Below, piece by piece: positions 25,933 through 35,298 of a stretch of 64,000 nt of DNA. The stretch is from assembly GCA_964250225.1 (NCBI GenBank), contig CAXUEY010000008.1, positions 5,566-69,565 of the forward strand, written 5' to 3'. The translations under genes and the position numbers were made by a program. The notes below the pieces were generated by a model. The model had not been told where the DNA came from, made no database searches, and saw only the letters and a list, made by a program, of their open reading frames with translations. The first letter of the stretch is position 1; every line of letters begins with the position of its first letter. The DNA is from Paraktedonobacter sp964250225 (GTDB taxonomy: Bacteria; Chloroflexota; Ktedonobacteria; Ktedonobacterales; Ktedonobacteraceae).

Positions 25933-26157
25933 ATGAGGCGCGTGCCGGCACTGCAACATGTCTGGGACGACCCGCCAGGCTACCTGGAAACAATTTTGCG
26001 CTATCCCGCCTTTGCTCAAGAAATCCGTGAGACGCTAAACACGTCAGATGCACCAGAGCGCCTGGAACGCGTATGGAGCGCGAAGGGAGCCACATATCGT
26101 GAACATACGCGCATACTGTTTGAGAATTTTTTGCGCATCGCAAGGCTGATCGAATAA
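25933..26157 (+). CDS. Small hypothetical protein (74 aa)
   Basis: Not recognised. A basic, soluble, helical 74-residue protein (begins MRRVPALQHV) with an AAAGGA ribosome site nine bases upstream. It lies between the terminator of the ABC ATPase and the convergent UspA gene, and ends 13 bases before the UspA stop. It has no Cys, signal or membrane segment. The good ribosome site and ordinary codon use favour a real gene. Confidence 0.55.
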   Translation: MRRVPALQHVWDDPPGYLETILRYPAFAQEIRETLNTSDAPERLERVWSAKGATYREHTRILFENFLRIARLIE

Positions 26158-26170
26158 CTTCAGGCGTAAC

Positions 26171-26659
26171 TCATTTCACGATAAGCACGGGGCACTCTGC
26201 CTTCTCGACGAGCGCGTGGCTGACACTGCCCAGAATCGCGCCGCGCAACGCGCTCACTCCTCGCGTGCCCACCACAATCATATCAGCGTGCGACTCTTGC
26301 GCGGCGTGCAGAATCCCCTCGGCCACGCGTTGAGCTGTCACAACCTGGCCTACCACATGGATATCTGGCGCTGGCAAAAGGCGACGTAACTCTTCTACCG
26401 CCCTCTCCACAATTCTCCGACCCTGAACGAGTTCGGTCTCCTCCCGCTCTTCATTGGCAACCACATTTGACTCCAGGGGTATTTCAGGGACCATTCCAGG
26501 CGCGGACGACACGATGGGAGAAACGATGGGTACGGGCAAGTGGATGTACACCACCGTTATCTCTGCCTGTTGATGCTGATCGATGACCTGAGCGCTAAAA
26601 TGTACAGCGCGCTCAGCATTTTCAGAGCCGTCAGTGGGAACTAAAAGATGCTGGATCAT
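26171..26659 (-). CDS. Universal stress protein (UspA family)
   Basis: A 162-residue single-domain UspA. It opens with HLLVPTDGSENAERAV, where the Asp contacts ATP in the binding subfamily, and ends with the G-x2-G-x9-G-(S/T) nucleotide motif (GTRGVSALRGAILGSVSHAL), so it belongs to the ATP-binding type. The middle contains a Pro- and Val-rich insert (residues ~43-70) longer than usual. USPs modulate survival under stress and growth arrest. GAGGAAG precedes the ATG. Divergent from the PP2C gene across a 326-base gap. Confidence 0.92.
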   Translation of the reverse strand: MIQHLLVPTDGSENAERAVHFSAQVIDQHQQAEITVVYIHLPVPIVSPIVSSAPGMVPEIPLESNVVANEEREETELVQGRRIVERAVEELRRLLPAPDIHVVGQVVTAQRVAEGILHAAQESHADMIVVGTRGVSALRGAILGSVSHALVEKAECPVLIVK

Positions 26660-26985
26660 AGACGAATACTTCCTCTCTTCAATGAATCATTGTTCATATG
26701 GCTACTCACATCTATTACACGCTCGATGCGCGTCGTACGGTTCACCCTGAGCAATGGACAGGCAGGCGAACATTGGACAACAGCGGGCCAGGGAGAAGCA
26801 CTCTGGCATATCTGGCACGTGCCACTTTGTTTTTTCCCACGTTTCTGTTATACTTGCAAGCATATATAATGTGGTTGTATACCACCCATTCCGAATGTTA
26901 AACAGTCTAAAAATGTGAGAAGCACGTGTTACAAGCAGAAAATCAACTAGCTAAGCCAGACAATCGTAAGGAGTACTCGACATCG

Positions 26986-27972
26986 ATGTCGGAAGAAAAC
27001 AAGAATCAGCGCGTGGCTCCTCCGGGAAGCCTTGTACGCCGCCCATCGCAAGTTGCCGCCCGCTCGCGATGGTCCGTGCCACGAAAAACACCCTTTCAGC
27101 TTCAACTCCCCTTTCAGATTGTCGGTTGCAGCATTCCCTGTGAACGCCATCCCCAGCGCAACGAAGACAGCTACCTGCTCGAACCCACCAGTGGCATGAT
27201 GGCGGTGTTTGACGGCGTGGGGGGAAGCGCCGCAGGCGAAATTGCCTCGCAAACCGCCGCACAAGCGGTGCGCCAACATTGGAAACAGAACTGGCATCAA
27301 CTCAATAAGGGCCGCAAGACACGCCAGATTCTGGAAAGCTGTGACAAAATCGACTTTTGTACCGTGCTGGAACAGTTGCTTGAGTTTGCCGATGAACAGG
27401 TACGCACCGAAGGTGCGCAACTGGCTGGCACCACGGACCTTGCTACGACGGTTACTATTGCCGCGCTCTGCCGCCAGAACCACGAGATGCACATGTTCTA
27501 TGCCCACGTCGGTGATAGCCGCGCCTACCTCTTACCCGAAGAAGGACCATTGCGCCGCCTGACCACGGATGATGGTCTGCTGGGTCGCCTGGTAGAGAAC
27601 CAGATGATGAATGAAGAGGATTCCCGGCGCATCGACCAGGCCATGTATGTCAGCGAACTCACCGACCTGGAACTGAGCTACTTCCGGCATCGTGGCGGCA
27701 TCACCCAGGCTCTAGGCGGTCCCCTGCGCCCAACCATCCATATCAACTCGACGCCACTAGGTCTGGGAGACCGCGTGCTCCTGTGTACCGACGGCATTCA
27801 CGACAACCTGACCGACGTAGAGATCGAGAAAATCCTGCGCCACACACCACGCAACCTGGCAGCCCGCAATCTTGTCGAGCACTCTCTCATACGCTCGCGC
27901 CAGGAACGCTACACAACCATCCGCGCCAAGCCCGACGATATGAGCGCCATTGTCATGACCAGGATTCATTAG
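26986..27972 (+). CDS. PP2C-type Ser/Thr protein phosphatase
   Basis: A 328-residue metal-dependent phosphatase (PPM/PstP family), the likely counter-enzyme of the three Ser/Thr kinases in this window. Metal-binding motifs are visible: RNEDSY near residue 58, VFDGVGG near 72, GDSRAY near 175, LLCTDGIHD near 265 and the final DDMSAIV. The usual glycine of the ITQALGG motif is present. There is no membrane segment, so it is cytosolic. Start: ATG 26986 has AAGGAG 12 bases upstream; a GTG at 26926 would add 20 residues and is possible. A TATAAT at 26865-26870 may be its -10 box. A long hairpin follows the stop. Confidence 0.88.
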   Translation: MSEENKNQRVAPPGSLVRRPSQVAARSRWSVPRKTPFQLQLPFQIVGCSIPCERHPQRNEDSYLLEPTSGMMAVFDGVGGSAAGEIASQTAAQAVRQHWKQNWHQLNKGRKTRQILESCDKIDFCTVLEQLLEFADEQVRTEGAQLAGTTDLATTVTIAALCRQNHEMHMFYAHVGDSRAYLLPEEGPLRRLTTDDGLLGRLVENQMMNEEDSRRIDQAMYVSELTDLELSYFRHRGGITQALGGPLRPTIHINSTPLGLGDRVLLCTDGIHDNLTDVEIEKILRHTPRNLAARNLVEHSLIRSRQERYTTIRAKPDDMSAIVMTRIH

Positions 27973-27977
27973 GAAAC

Positions 27978-28030
27978 TGGCCTGCCCGGCAGCGAAAAAC
28001 ACGCACGCCACCGCGCTACTGGGCAGGCCA
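27978..28030 (+). terminator. Hairpin after the PP2C gene
   Basis: TGGCCTGCCC (27978-27987) pairs perfectly with GGGCAGGCCA (28021-28030). An inner AGCG/CGCT extends the stem. It starts six bases after the stop codon but lacks a U-tract, so it may act as a weak terminator or an RNA-stabilising 3' end. Confidence 0.5.
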
Positions 28031-28191
28031 AAAGTACCAGCTACAGGCACTATTCCACACATATAGATATTTCATATGTTACACTACCACAGGTGCTTTT
28101 TCTTGGAAACACAACCGGATTATACGTTTGCTCGCGCCTCAATACACCTGGCTGAGCGACGTTGCTTATTTTTTTGAGGAGGCCTTGTACG

Positions 28192-28866
28192 GTGAACAGA
28201 AAACGCTGGCAGTTGCTCTTTGCGTGCATCCTAATCCCGCTGGTTGCCGCGTGTGTGCAGGCCAGCCAGCAGCCAACCGTCCGTCTCCTGTACACCACAC
28301 CAACAGCCGCTCTGGTGATTGCCCAGCAGGTCGCCAGTCCAACGCCAACTCTCACGCCTACCCCTACACCTGGCTATCATGGAGCGCCGCCGACCAATCT
28401 GCCGCCCTCCGGAACTGGTCCAGCTCCCTATGGACCGGCCCCCGCGCTCACGTCTCTGGAAACCCAGCTCACCCAGCAGCTTTTCAACCAGATTAACCAG
28501 GATCGCGCCGCGCGTGGTCTCCCACCCTACGCCTGGAACGCCACACTAGAGGGAGGCGCGCGCCTGCATAGCTGGAACATGTATCACTGCGGCTTTAGCC
28601 ACACCTGCCCCGACGGCGTCAGCCAGTTCACGCGCATCGCGAACGAGGGCTTTGCTGGCCTGGCCCTGGGCGAAAATATTGGCCTGGCCGGACCCTCTAC
28701 TCCCCCCTGGACGCACGTCTACCAGGTGGAAGAGAGTATGATTAACGAGCCACCCAACGGCTTCCACCGCATCACCCTGACCAGCACCACATTGCACCGC
28801 GTCGGTGTCGGTATCTACATAGCCCCCAACGGCTGGGTCTGGTTCACCGAGGATTTCGCCGCCTGA
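28192..28866 (+). CDS. CAP-domain (SCP/PR1) lipoprotein
   Basis: A 224-residue exported protein. The N-terminus is a lipoprotein signal peptide with lipobox LVAAC (Cys21), followed by a Thr/Pro-rich spacer (TPTLTPTPTP) and then a CAP domain (about 95-224): LFNQINQDRAARGLPP, the His of ARLHSWNMY, a disulfide pair in CGFSHTC, and GENIG. Bacterial CAP proteins are extracellular and often bind lipids or metals; enzymatic activity is uncertain. The GTG at 28192 is chosen because GAGGAGG stands nine bases upstream and the signal peptide begins there. It converges on the kinase gene 19 bases away. Confidence 0.85.
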   Translation: MNRKRWQLLFACILIPLVAACVQASQQPTVRLLYTTPTAALVIAQQVASPTPTLTPTPTPGYHGAPPTNLPPSGTGPAPYGPAPALTSLETQLTQQLFNQINQDRAARGLPPYAWNATLEGGARLHSWNMYHCGFSHTCPDGVSQFTRIANEGFAGLALGENIGLAGPSTPPWTHVYQVEESMINEPPNGFHRITLTSTTLHRVGVGIYIAPNGWVWFTEDFAA

Positions 28867-28885
28867 GCACAGTTTTAAAGGGCGG

Positions 28886-30187
28886 CTACCACATGAAAGC
28901 AAAAAAACGGATAATCTGCACCAGGAAGGCAATAAAGACTACTATAACAAAACTGATCCACACAAAATGTGTATAGAAATGTCGATTTATCTTCTTATTA
29001 CCCTTTTTATTTCTTAAAATGTTGAACAAGTTAAATGCCATTAGAAAGATCCAAAAGCTTGGAAAACTGCTGCTGCCGCTAAATATCAAGAACATCACTC
29101 CACTAAAGAGAACACCGAGTGTTGTTCCCGCGCAGACCGAGAGAGCTACACGCTTCTTATCACCCGAATTTTTGAGCCAGATCAGACGTTTTCCCACCTC
29201 TTTTACCGTAGCCGGGCGTTGCACTACATCTGGCGCCAGCATGGTGTCGAGCAGATTGCGCAGGCGACGCGAGGGCGATTTGGGATTGCGCGGTAATTCG
29301 CCCTGGGTCAGATCCAGGGGATCGCGGCCCGTCAGCAGCGTTTGCAGGGTCGCACCCAGGCTGTAGATATCGGCGCGTTTGTCGGTCTGGGCACGTCCAT
29401 ACTGTTCCGGGGGTGCGTAGCCAGGTGTGCCAAGCGGGGTGGTATCTCTTTTCTGGCCAGGTGTAAAGAAGCGCGCAATCCCAAAATCGATCAGATAAAG
29501 CTGGCCATCGGGCGTGAGCATAATATTCGCCGGCTTGACATCGCGAAAAATGACCTGCTGATTGGCCTTATGCAATCTCTCCAGCAGATTCACCAGTTTC
29601 TCCCCGATCTCCAGCACCTCACCTTCAGGCAGATACCCGCCGCGAGCATGTTGCATATACTCTTCTAGCGTCTGCCCCGGAATGTACTCCATAATGAGAT
29701 ACCAGTTCTCAGTATCGGTAAAGCTCTCATACAGCCTGGGCACACCCTCAACAGCCTGCAAAAATGAGAGCAGCTTGATTTCGCGATTACATGTCTCGGT
29801 AGCATCGATCACCTGGCGCGCTGTGAGTGTACTCAGATGGATACGCTTGATCGCCACCCGTCGGCGCTGCTCCCGTAGATCCTCGGCCAGATAGACCACG
29901 GAGAAGCCGCCGCGCCCGATCTCCTGGCGAAACTGGTAACGCCCGAACAACAACGTACCCGGCAAAAGATTCATTGGTAGCCCGGAGTGAGCTGGCGTCA
30001 CCGGCGCGCCAGCCACGACCTCGCGCACAGCCGGAGGCGCAACTCTAACCGGCGCGGCCTGTGGCACGGTCGGCAAAGTCCAGGGCGCGTGGGTAAGCGG
30101 CTGCTGGCAGGCCACACAACAGGTGGCAGATAGCTCGTTGGCTGCTCCACATTCGTCGCAAAACAGAATCATCGATGAATGTTGCAT
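28886..30187 (-). CDS. Zinc-ribbon Ser/Thr kinase with multi-pass membrane tail
   Basis: A 433-residue kinase with the same plan as the one at 10597: zinc ribbon (CDEC 10-13, CVAC 24-27), linker, kinase domain from about residue 80 (GRGGFS, VAIKRI, VIFRDVKPAN, DFGIARFF, APPEQYG). The C-terminal 85 residues hold three hydrophobic helices instead of one. The catalytic-loop His is again Phe. The Met at 30187 is followed by a second Met five codons later (MILFCDEC), and either is possible. On the genome it is close to the PP2C gene, its likely antagonist. Confidence 0.88.
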   Translation of the reverse strand: MQHSSMILFCDECGAANELSATCCVACQQPLTHAPWTLPTVPQAAPVRVAPPAVREVVAGAPVTPAHSGLPMNLLPGTLLFGRYQFRQEIGRGGFSVVYLAEDLREQRRRVAIKRIHLSTLTARQVIDATETCNREIKLLSFLQAVEGVPRLYESFTDTENWYLIMEYIPGQTLEEYMQHARGGYLPEGEVLEIGEKLVNLLERLHKANQQVIFRDVKPANIMLTPDGQLYLIDFGIARFFTPGQKRDTTPLGTPGYAPPEQYGRAQTDKRADIYSLGATLQTLLTGRDPLDLTQGELPRNPKSPSRRLRNLLDTMLAPDVVQRPATVKEVGKRLIWLKNSGDKKRVALSVCAGTTLGVLFSGVMFLIFSGSSSFPSFWIFLMAFNLFNILRNKKGNKKINRHFYTHFVWISFVIVVFIAFLVQIIRFFAFMW

Positions 30188-30429
30188 GCGGTATCCTATA
30201 TCGTCATGTTTCTACGTTAGTCGTATTATACAAAAGTTCTGGTCGGACATGCTAGAGAGATGTCCGTTCGCTATAAAAAGCGTTCAGCAGAATAGCTCTC
30301 CATGATAAGATAAACGCGGCGGATCTGTGCTTCTCAAAAAATCTGAGGAACCGTCATTTTTCGCGCATCATGAAAGCACATTTAGGAGTTACAGCTAATT
30401 AGCCCTGCCGCTATTCAGCCTAATCCAAC

Positions 30430-32733
30430 CTACGAGGGAAGCTGGATCACGCGCGCATCACCCCACCTACCCTCCCAATCCCACCTTTGCTCCTCTTGCG
30501 CATTATCGTCTATTTCACACTTTATGCAGCGCAGTTGCACGCTATACCCCTGAGCATCACGCACGCTCAGCTTCACACGCAACAGATGTTTTCCCCAGCC
30601 AATCGGGCCAGCCGCGTAGGTTGCACCGACTTTGCGTAACGCTTGTGGGAGCATAGGCATGACCTCAATGCTCCCCAACTCGCGCGCGCGCAGGCCCAGT
30701 AGATGGCGCATGAGCAGGTGAACACTCAAGGCGCCCCAGCCATAGCCCTCGATGCCAGCATTGGCGTAGTCAGTCTCGCCCCACTTGCCGCGTGTGATGG
30801 TCTGGCGGTACTCGCGTGTGACACCAGGCAGGCCGCCGTGCTCGTCAAGTTCGCGACTGTCCGTGCTGCGATAGGAAGCATCGATAAAGCGATAGGCTAG
30901 TTCAGCGGCCTCCTGAGCCATGCCAGCGGCGCCAGTCGCTCCAATCAGCGTCATCACCACCGGTGGCCAGCTCAGCGGCGCCCACTGGCTACTATGGCGC
31001 GGCGGCTCGGCGAGGACCGGGCGCAACCGCTCAATATGCTCTCGTTCAGCCACATCGCAGAAGACGGGAGCCAGGTGCATGGCGTCGCGCTCGCTGGACC
31101 AGACACCAGCCACCGCATCGTAATCGCGAAACCAGCCATCGCGCCACATCAGCCGTGTCTTCACGGTAAATTCTTCGGCGATTTCGCGCCAAAACGGTAT
31201 CTCGGCTCGATAGGGGTTCTTCAAAATCTCATCGGTATGCGTTGGCTCTAACACTTCGGCCCAGGAAGCTAGAATCGCTGCACCCTGAGCCATGCTGGCT
31301 TGCAAATCTACCGGGCGCACATGCTGGATAATCGTGCCGCCGGTCTGCTGGGGTCCGAAACGACTGGAAACATCCTGCCCACTTTCCCACGAGCAGGCAT
31401 AAGTCAGCCAGCCTTCATTATCCCGGCGATTGGTAAGCCACCAACGCAGATAAGCTGCCGCCCCTGGATAGAGCCGCCTGAGCCACGCCAGATCGCCCGT
31501 TCGGTGAAATATTTCATTGCAACACCATAGGGGATAGCCCCATTCGGGCGCAGTTCCGCAGATCTGCCCATCATCGGCCACCATGTTGTAGCTGCCATCC
31601 TCACGCATGCAGGGCAGGTTAGCACGCGGCGCCGACTCAAAATGCGTCAGGATGACCTCTGCCGCCAGTTCAGGATCGGCATAGCTCAGAAAGAGCACGT
31701 CCATCGCAGCCTCGGCCAGAACCGTGCGGGGAGCTTGCAATTGCATGCCATCCCAAACAGTCGAGATAACCCCAAGCGGCGGACGCATGGTCATCCGCAA
31801 CGTCTCCAGATCATAGACCAGGCCACGCCGCCAACTCGCGGGCCAGTCGCCACCCAACTGCGGGGCAGTACGCCAGAACTGCTCGTCGTCCTGTAGATGC
31901 GCGGCGTGGACACGCGCAATCTGTTCCAAACCATCGATCCAGTAGCATTGCGCCTGGTCCTGTGAAACGCTCCGCACCAGAAGAGCATTGAGCACCACAG
32001 GCTCAGTTGTGTGTGCACCAACGGTCAGCGTGCAGGGCAGAACGAAGGCGCGCTGTTGCCAGCCGGTCTCTGGTTGACACTGCGTGATATTGGGGATAGG
32101 CACACGCGCCCCACGCGCCCAGGCCAAAACCTGCTCCAACGTTTCACATACGCCTGTTTCGCCCCATCTGAGCGGCGTGCCAGCAGCAGCGCGCGCGCCG
32201 TGCAAAAAGACATCGCCCTCGCTGGCTAGGCCCAGCATGGCGTACCCCTGCTCGCGGTCACTCAACGTGTACCAACCATGTTCCCAGAGACGGCTGGTGT
32301 TGGGATTGTGCGTGTGCAGGTGCGTGAGATAGCAGGTCAATTCCAGCGCATAATCCAGTTTGCTAGCCAGCTCAATCCGGCAGCCCAGCACATGCTCCTG
32401 CACCAGAAAATAGCAGACGTTCAAGGTGAGATCGTATTGCGCAATATGGCAGGTGTAGCCGAAACGATTCTTTGTATGAATAGCGCTGGTAATGCTGCAT
32501 TTGTGGAGGCGAAAATCGTCGGGCGTAACCAGGACCAGGTCGTTGATTTTGAGGCCAATAGTCAGATGCGCCGTATATTGGAACTGGTTGTTGACGTAAC
32601 TGCCCAGGTTAGGCACATGCCAGCCCATACCCAATGGCGCTATGGAACGCAGCACGCCGCTGGGGTTGAGCTTCCAGGCATGGTAGGGGTTATCCAGATA
32701 GCCATGCGGCGTGAAATCATCGCGAGGAATCAT
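30430..32733 (-). CDS. Large (alpha/alpha)6-barrel glycosidase-like protein
   Basis: A 767-residue cytosolic protein. The N-terminal 280 residues form a beta-sandwich domain, and the rest is an alpha/alpha-barrel with features of the GH37/GH63/GH15-like clan: the DLAWLRRLYPGAAAYLRWW repeat helix, W-S-ESGQD near 450 with the probable catalytic acid, and late HLAPVFCDV, WAPLSWPP and NAGIEGYGWG segments resembling those of trehalase and mannosylglycerate hydrolase relatives. The substrate is not deducible. There is no signal peptide. ATG 32733 starts right at the domain; a TTG start 27 codons upstream would give 794 residues. Confidence 0.75.
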   Translation of the reverse strand: MIPRDDFTPHGYLDNPYHAWKLNPSGVLRSIAPLGMGWHVPNLGSYVNNQFQYTAHLTIGLKINDLVLVTPDDFRLHKCSITSAIHTKNRFGYTCHIAQYDLTLNVCYFLVQEHVLGCRIELASKLDYALELTCYLTHLHTHNPNTSRLWEHGWYTLSDREQGYAMLGLASEGDVFLHGARAAAGTPLRWGETGVCETLEQVLAWARGARVPIPNITQCQPETGWQQRAFVLPCTLTVGAHTTEPVVLNALLVRSVSQDQAQCYWIDGLEQIARVHAAHLQDDEQFWRTAPQLGGDWPASWRRGLVYDLETLRMTMRPPLGVISTVWDGMQLQAPRTVLAEAAMDVLFLSYADPELAAEVILTHFESAPRANLPCMREDGSYNMVADDGQICGTAPEWGYPLWCCNEIFHRTGDLAWLRRLYPGAAAYLRWWLTNRRDNEGWLTYACSWESGQDVSSRFGPQQTGGTIIQHVRPVDLQASMAQGAAILASWAEVLEPTHTDEILKNPYRAEIPFWREIAEEFTVKTRLMWRDGWFRDYDAVAGVWSSERDAMHLAPVFCDVAEREHIERLRPVLAEPPRHSSQWAPLSWPPVVMTLIGATGAAGMAQEAAELAYRFIDASYRSTDSRELDEHGGLPGVTREYRQTITRGKWGETDYANAGIEGYGWGALSVHLLMRHLLGLRARELGSIEVMPMLPQALRKVGATYAAGPIGWGKHLLRVKLSVRDAQGYSVQLRCIKCEIDDNAQEEQRWDWEGRWGDARVIQLPS

Positions 32734-32852
32734 TGCACCTAACCTTTCTATGTCTGTGAGAATAGTATCAGCTGCTTCTGCACCATTGTACCGGGTTGAA
32801 AGGCTGCGAATCAAGAGTACCAGGATCGTTGAGGGAAAAAGACATGCCAGAG

Positions 32853-34853
32853 CTATCCTTCCTGCCCCATACGATACTTCACCTCATAATTAACAATAAA
32901 ATCAAATTCTTCATCTGTAAAACCGTAATGTTCGGCCAGAACACAATCAACCTCGTTGAGCAGCGTTTTGGCTCTAGCAGGATGATATACCTCGTACTCG
33001 ATCAGCCCGCTAGGATAGCGTCTTGTACACAGCGTAGCCGTAGCTTGCAAGCGTTCCGCAAGCGCCCGCCCCAGGTGCGTTAAGCGTTCTGCTAGCTCTG
33101 GCTGAAGCTGCCCCAATGGGAAATGGCGAAGTTCTGTGCGCCCCAGATCCCGGCAATTGCTGATAGTGATATAGAAGAAGTAGAAAGTGCTGCTACTTAA
33201 AATAGCCGTGAGAGCCAGGGCTGTGCCCTGCGAATTGACCGGAATGCGAAAGTAGTGGTGAGAACGCTGGCTTTGGTGCCCGATGTTTGGCTCGAAGGGC
33301 AGGGCGCGTACCCAGTAGGTTGGCCCGTTGTGAACCCAGACCGCCGCGTGCTTCGACTGAGCGTCGAGCAGTGGAAAACCGCGTCGCTGAAACAAACGCG
33401 CACAAATTGCCTCCGCTCGTACTGTACCAGTTTTCAGCGGCATGCCCGTAGATGACCAGCGTGAGGTGGGCGTATAGATAAGGGTGTCGAAAAGATGCGC
33501 GCGCTCCTGTTCATACCAGTGCTGATAGGCCGAGGTAAAGAGCGCCGACTGAGGTATATTGTGCAGCAACAGAATGGCAAGGCGCTGCTCCACGCCCGCA
33601 AAGAGCCGCGCAGGCCGATTCGAATACGAGCTAACCCAGATCCGACGTGAGACGACAAGATTCATCAGTGGTTGATAGTTCACGCTGGCAATGGCGCTGA
33701 CCGGCACGATCATTCCGTAGCGGCCACCAGCTCGCAGAAGGGTCAGCGCGCGTTCCAGTGTATAGGCGTAGAGATTACCGCAGGCCTGGGTCTCGTAACC
33801 CTGGATCTGGTAACGCTCTTTAACCTTGCTGTAAGCAACATACGGTGGGTTCCCGATAATCACATCGAAACCACCACGCTGCATGATCTCAGGAAACTCG
33901 GCGTACCAGTGAAATACGCCCTCATCTTCACCAGACCATTCCTCACCAGTCACGCAACCCACCAGGGCATTGCCCATGCGAATATGACACGTCAGCGCGC
34001 CTGTCATCTCATCGGCAATCTCTACATCACGGGCTGCAAGCAACTCCAGAGCAAGCTGCCGCCTACAACCAGCTATCGCCTCTGGCATAATATCGACGCC
34101 ATAAAGATTGTGCGCGATGATGGTCTGGCCGATCCAATGCCGCTGGTCGGGATGCTGCTCCACCTCGCGCAGAATACCATGAAAACGCTCAAACATAGCC
34201 GAGTCGCAGAGGTGTGCGTCTGACGTTCTATCCTGCCCGGCGCGGTCCGTCAACATCCGCTGCATCCGTGCTAGACATGCCTCGTAGAGCGACTCCAGGA
34301 TATGCATAGCGGCTATAAGAAATGCTCCGGTGCCGCAGGTGGGGTCGAGGATGGTCACGCTCGTCAGGCTCTCGTACCAGGCCAGCAGCACTTCAGCTTC
34401 CTCGCAATGTGTGAGCGTATCCTGGGTGAAGCGGCAAATATCGAGGTTGTAGGTAACCAGGTCGTCGATAGCGCAAATCTCGCCCAAACTCACACGCGCC
34501 TTGATCTCTGCGTAGCGCTGGCGCCTGTCCACAACCTCGCGCCACGTCTCCAGAGGCAGCGCGTACTCCTCCGACGCGGGCTGGTTCCACCCAACCCGTT
34601 GCGCGACATCTCCTATCCCGGCGTCGATAGGTGGCGGCAGTGACAATGTGCATCCTTTGCACAGGGCCGCGTAGAGATAACGATCTGGCTGCTCTCGTAA
34701 AAGCGCCCAGACTGGAGCAGTGGGAGCAAAGACGGCAGGGCATTTCTGTGCTACCGTATTGAAGAGAAAAGGGATAAGCGTATTCTTGCTGATATACGCG
34801 CTAATATCTTCGCTTGTATAGTAAGCCCCCATGCATTTCTGATTTGAGATCAT
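32853..34853 (-). CDS. Solitary N6-adenine DNA methyltransferase (Eco57I/PglX-like)
   Basis: A 666-residue methyltransferase of the large N6-adenine type. It opens with the GAYYTSEDISAYI helix typical of type IIG/PglX enzymes, followed by AdoMet motif I DPTCGTGAF (170-178), a YGVDIMPEA acidic loop (251-259), and catalytic motif IV NPPY (335-338). The C-terminal half matches the TaqI-like target-recognition region. No restriction endonuclease domain and no neighbouring nuclease or BREX genes are seen, so it is either an orphan methylase or the remnant of a defence locus. A serine-recombinase fragment lies at its 5' side. GGAGGGGG lies nine bases before the ATG. Confidence 0.85.
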   Translation of the reverse strand: MISNQKCMGAYYTSEDISAYISKNTLIPFLFNTVAQKCPAVFAPTAPVWALLREQPDRYLYAALCKGCTLSLPPPIDAGIGDVAQRVGWNQPASEEYALPLETWREVVDRRQRYAEIKARVSLGEICAIDDLVTYNLDICRFTQDTLTHCEEAEVLLAWYESLTSVTILDPTCGTGAFLIAAMHILESLYEACLARMQRMLTDRAGQDRTSDAHLCDSAMFERFHGILREVEQHPDQRHWIGQTIIAHNLYGVDIMPEAIAGCRRQLALELLAARDVEIADEMTGALTCHIRMGNALVGCVTGEEWSGEDEGVFHWYAEFPEIMQRGGFDVIIGNPPYVAYSKVKERYQIQGYETQACGNLYAYTLERALTLLRAGGRYGMIVPVSAIASVNYQPLMNLVVSRRIWVSSYSNRPARLFAGVEQRLAILLLHNIPQSALFTSAYQHWYEQERAHLFDTLIYTPTSRWSSTGMPLKTGTVRAEAICARLFQRRGFPLLDAQSKHAAVWVHNGPTYWVRALPFEPNIGHQSQRSHHYFRIPVNSQGTALALTAILSSSTFYFFYITISNCRDLGRTELRHFPLGQLQPELAERLTHLGRALAERLQATATLCTRRYPSGLIEYEVYHPARAKTLLNEVDCVLAEHYGFTDEEFDFIVNYEVKYRMGQEG

Positions 34854-34917
34854 CGGAAAAATACCCCCTCCCTACCTTTATAAACGTAGAGATGAGAACA
34901 GAAAATACTATATAGTC

Positions 34918-34992
34918 CACTTTTTTGAGCATATCTCTCTGGAGTGCCTCATGTTGCTCCTGTTTGGAAACGCACACATACCCGATTTTCAT
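34918..34992 (-). pseudogene. Remnant of a serine recombinase/resolvase N-terminus
   Basis: The - strand frame from 34992 reads MKIGYVCVSKQEQHEALQRD and five more residues, closely matching the first 25 residues of resolvase/invertase proteins (MKIGYARVST-x-EQ...LQRDAL), including the catalytic Ser. After that the similarity stops and the frame continues as unrelated sequence. I take it as the decayed start of a mobile-element recombinase. Confidence 0.6.
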
Positions 34993-35298
34993 AAGATCCT
35001 CTATGTGTCTCAAGTTTCTCGGCAACGACCTCCCCTTTTGAGATTCTGATTATAAGATGAGTTTTGAGATTCATCAAGCAGAAGGTTCGTGTTCGCAGGG
35101 ATACTACTCTGGCTCTTCTAGAAACCAGAGCAGTATGTCGCAGAAAACGTCCGATTTCGAGACGAGCTTACCCTTTGTGAGAGAGCCATCCAGATCCTCT
35201 GCTCCCAGCATAACCGACCTGACAGACCCGAAAAAGAAGAGCATGAAGAACCTGCGCACGCGCAGAGAGACTTGTCAACACAAATCGGAGGTAGAAAT
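34993..35298. other. Gene-poor interval with a large dyad
   Basis: No gene is supported. The main feature is an imperfect inverted repeat at 35101-35136 (arms ATACTACTCTGG and CCAGAGCAGTAT, one mismatch) whose 12-base loop itself contains the palindrome TTCTAGAA. It may be a recombination or terminator structure tied to the resolvase remnant. Confidence 0.5.
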
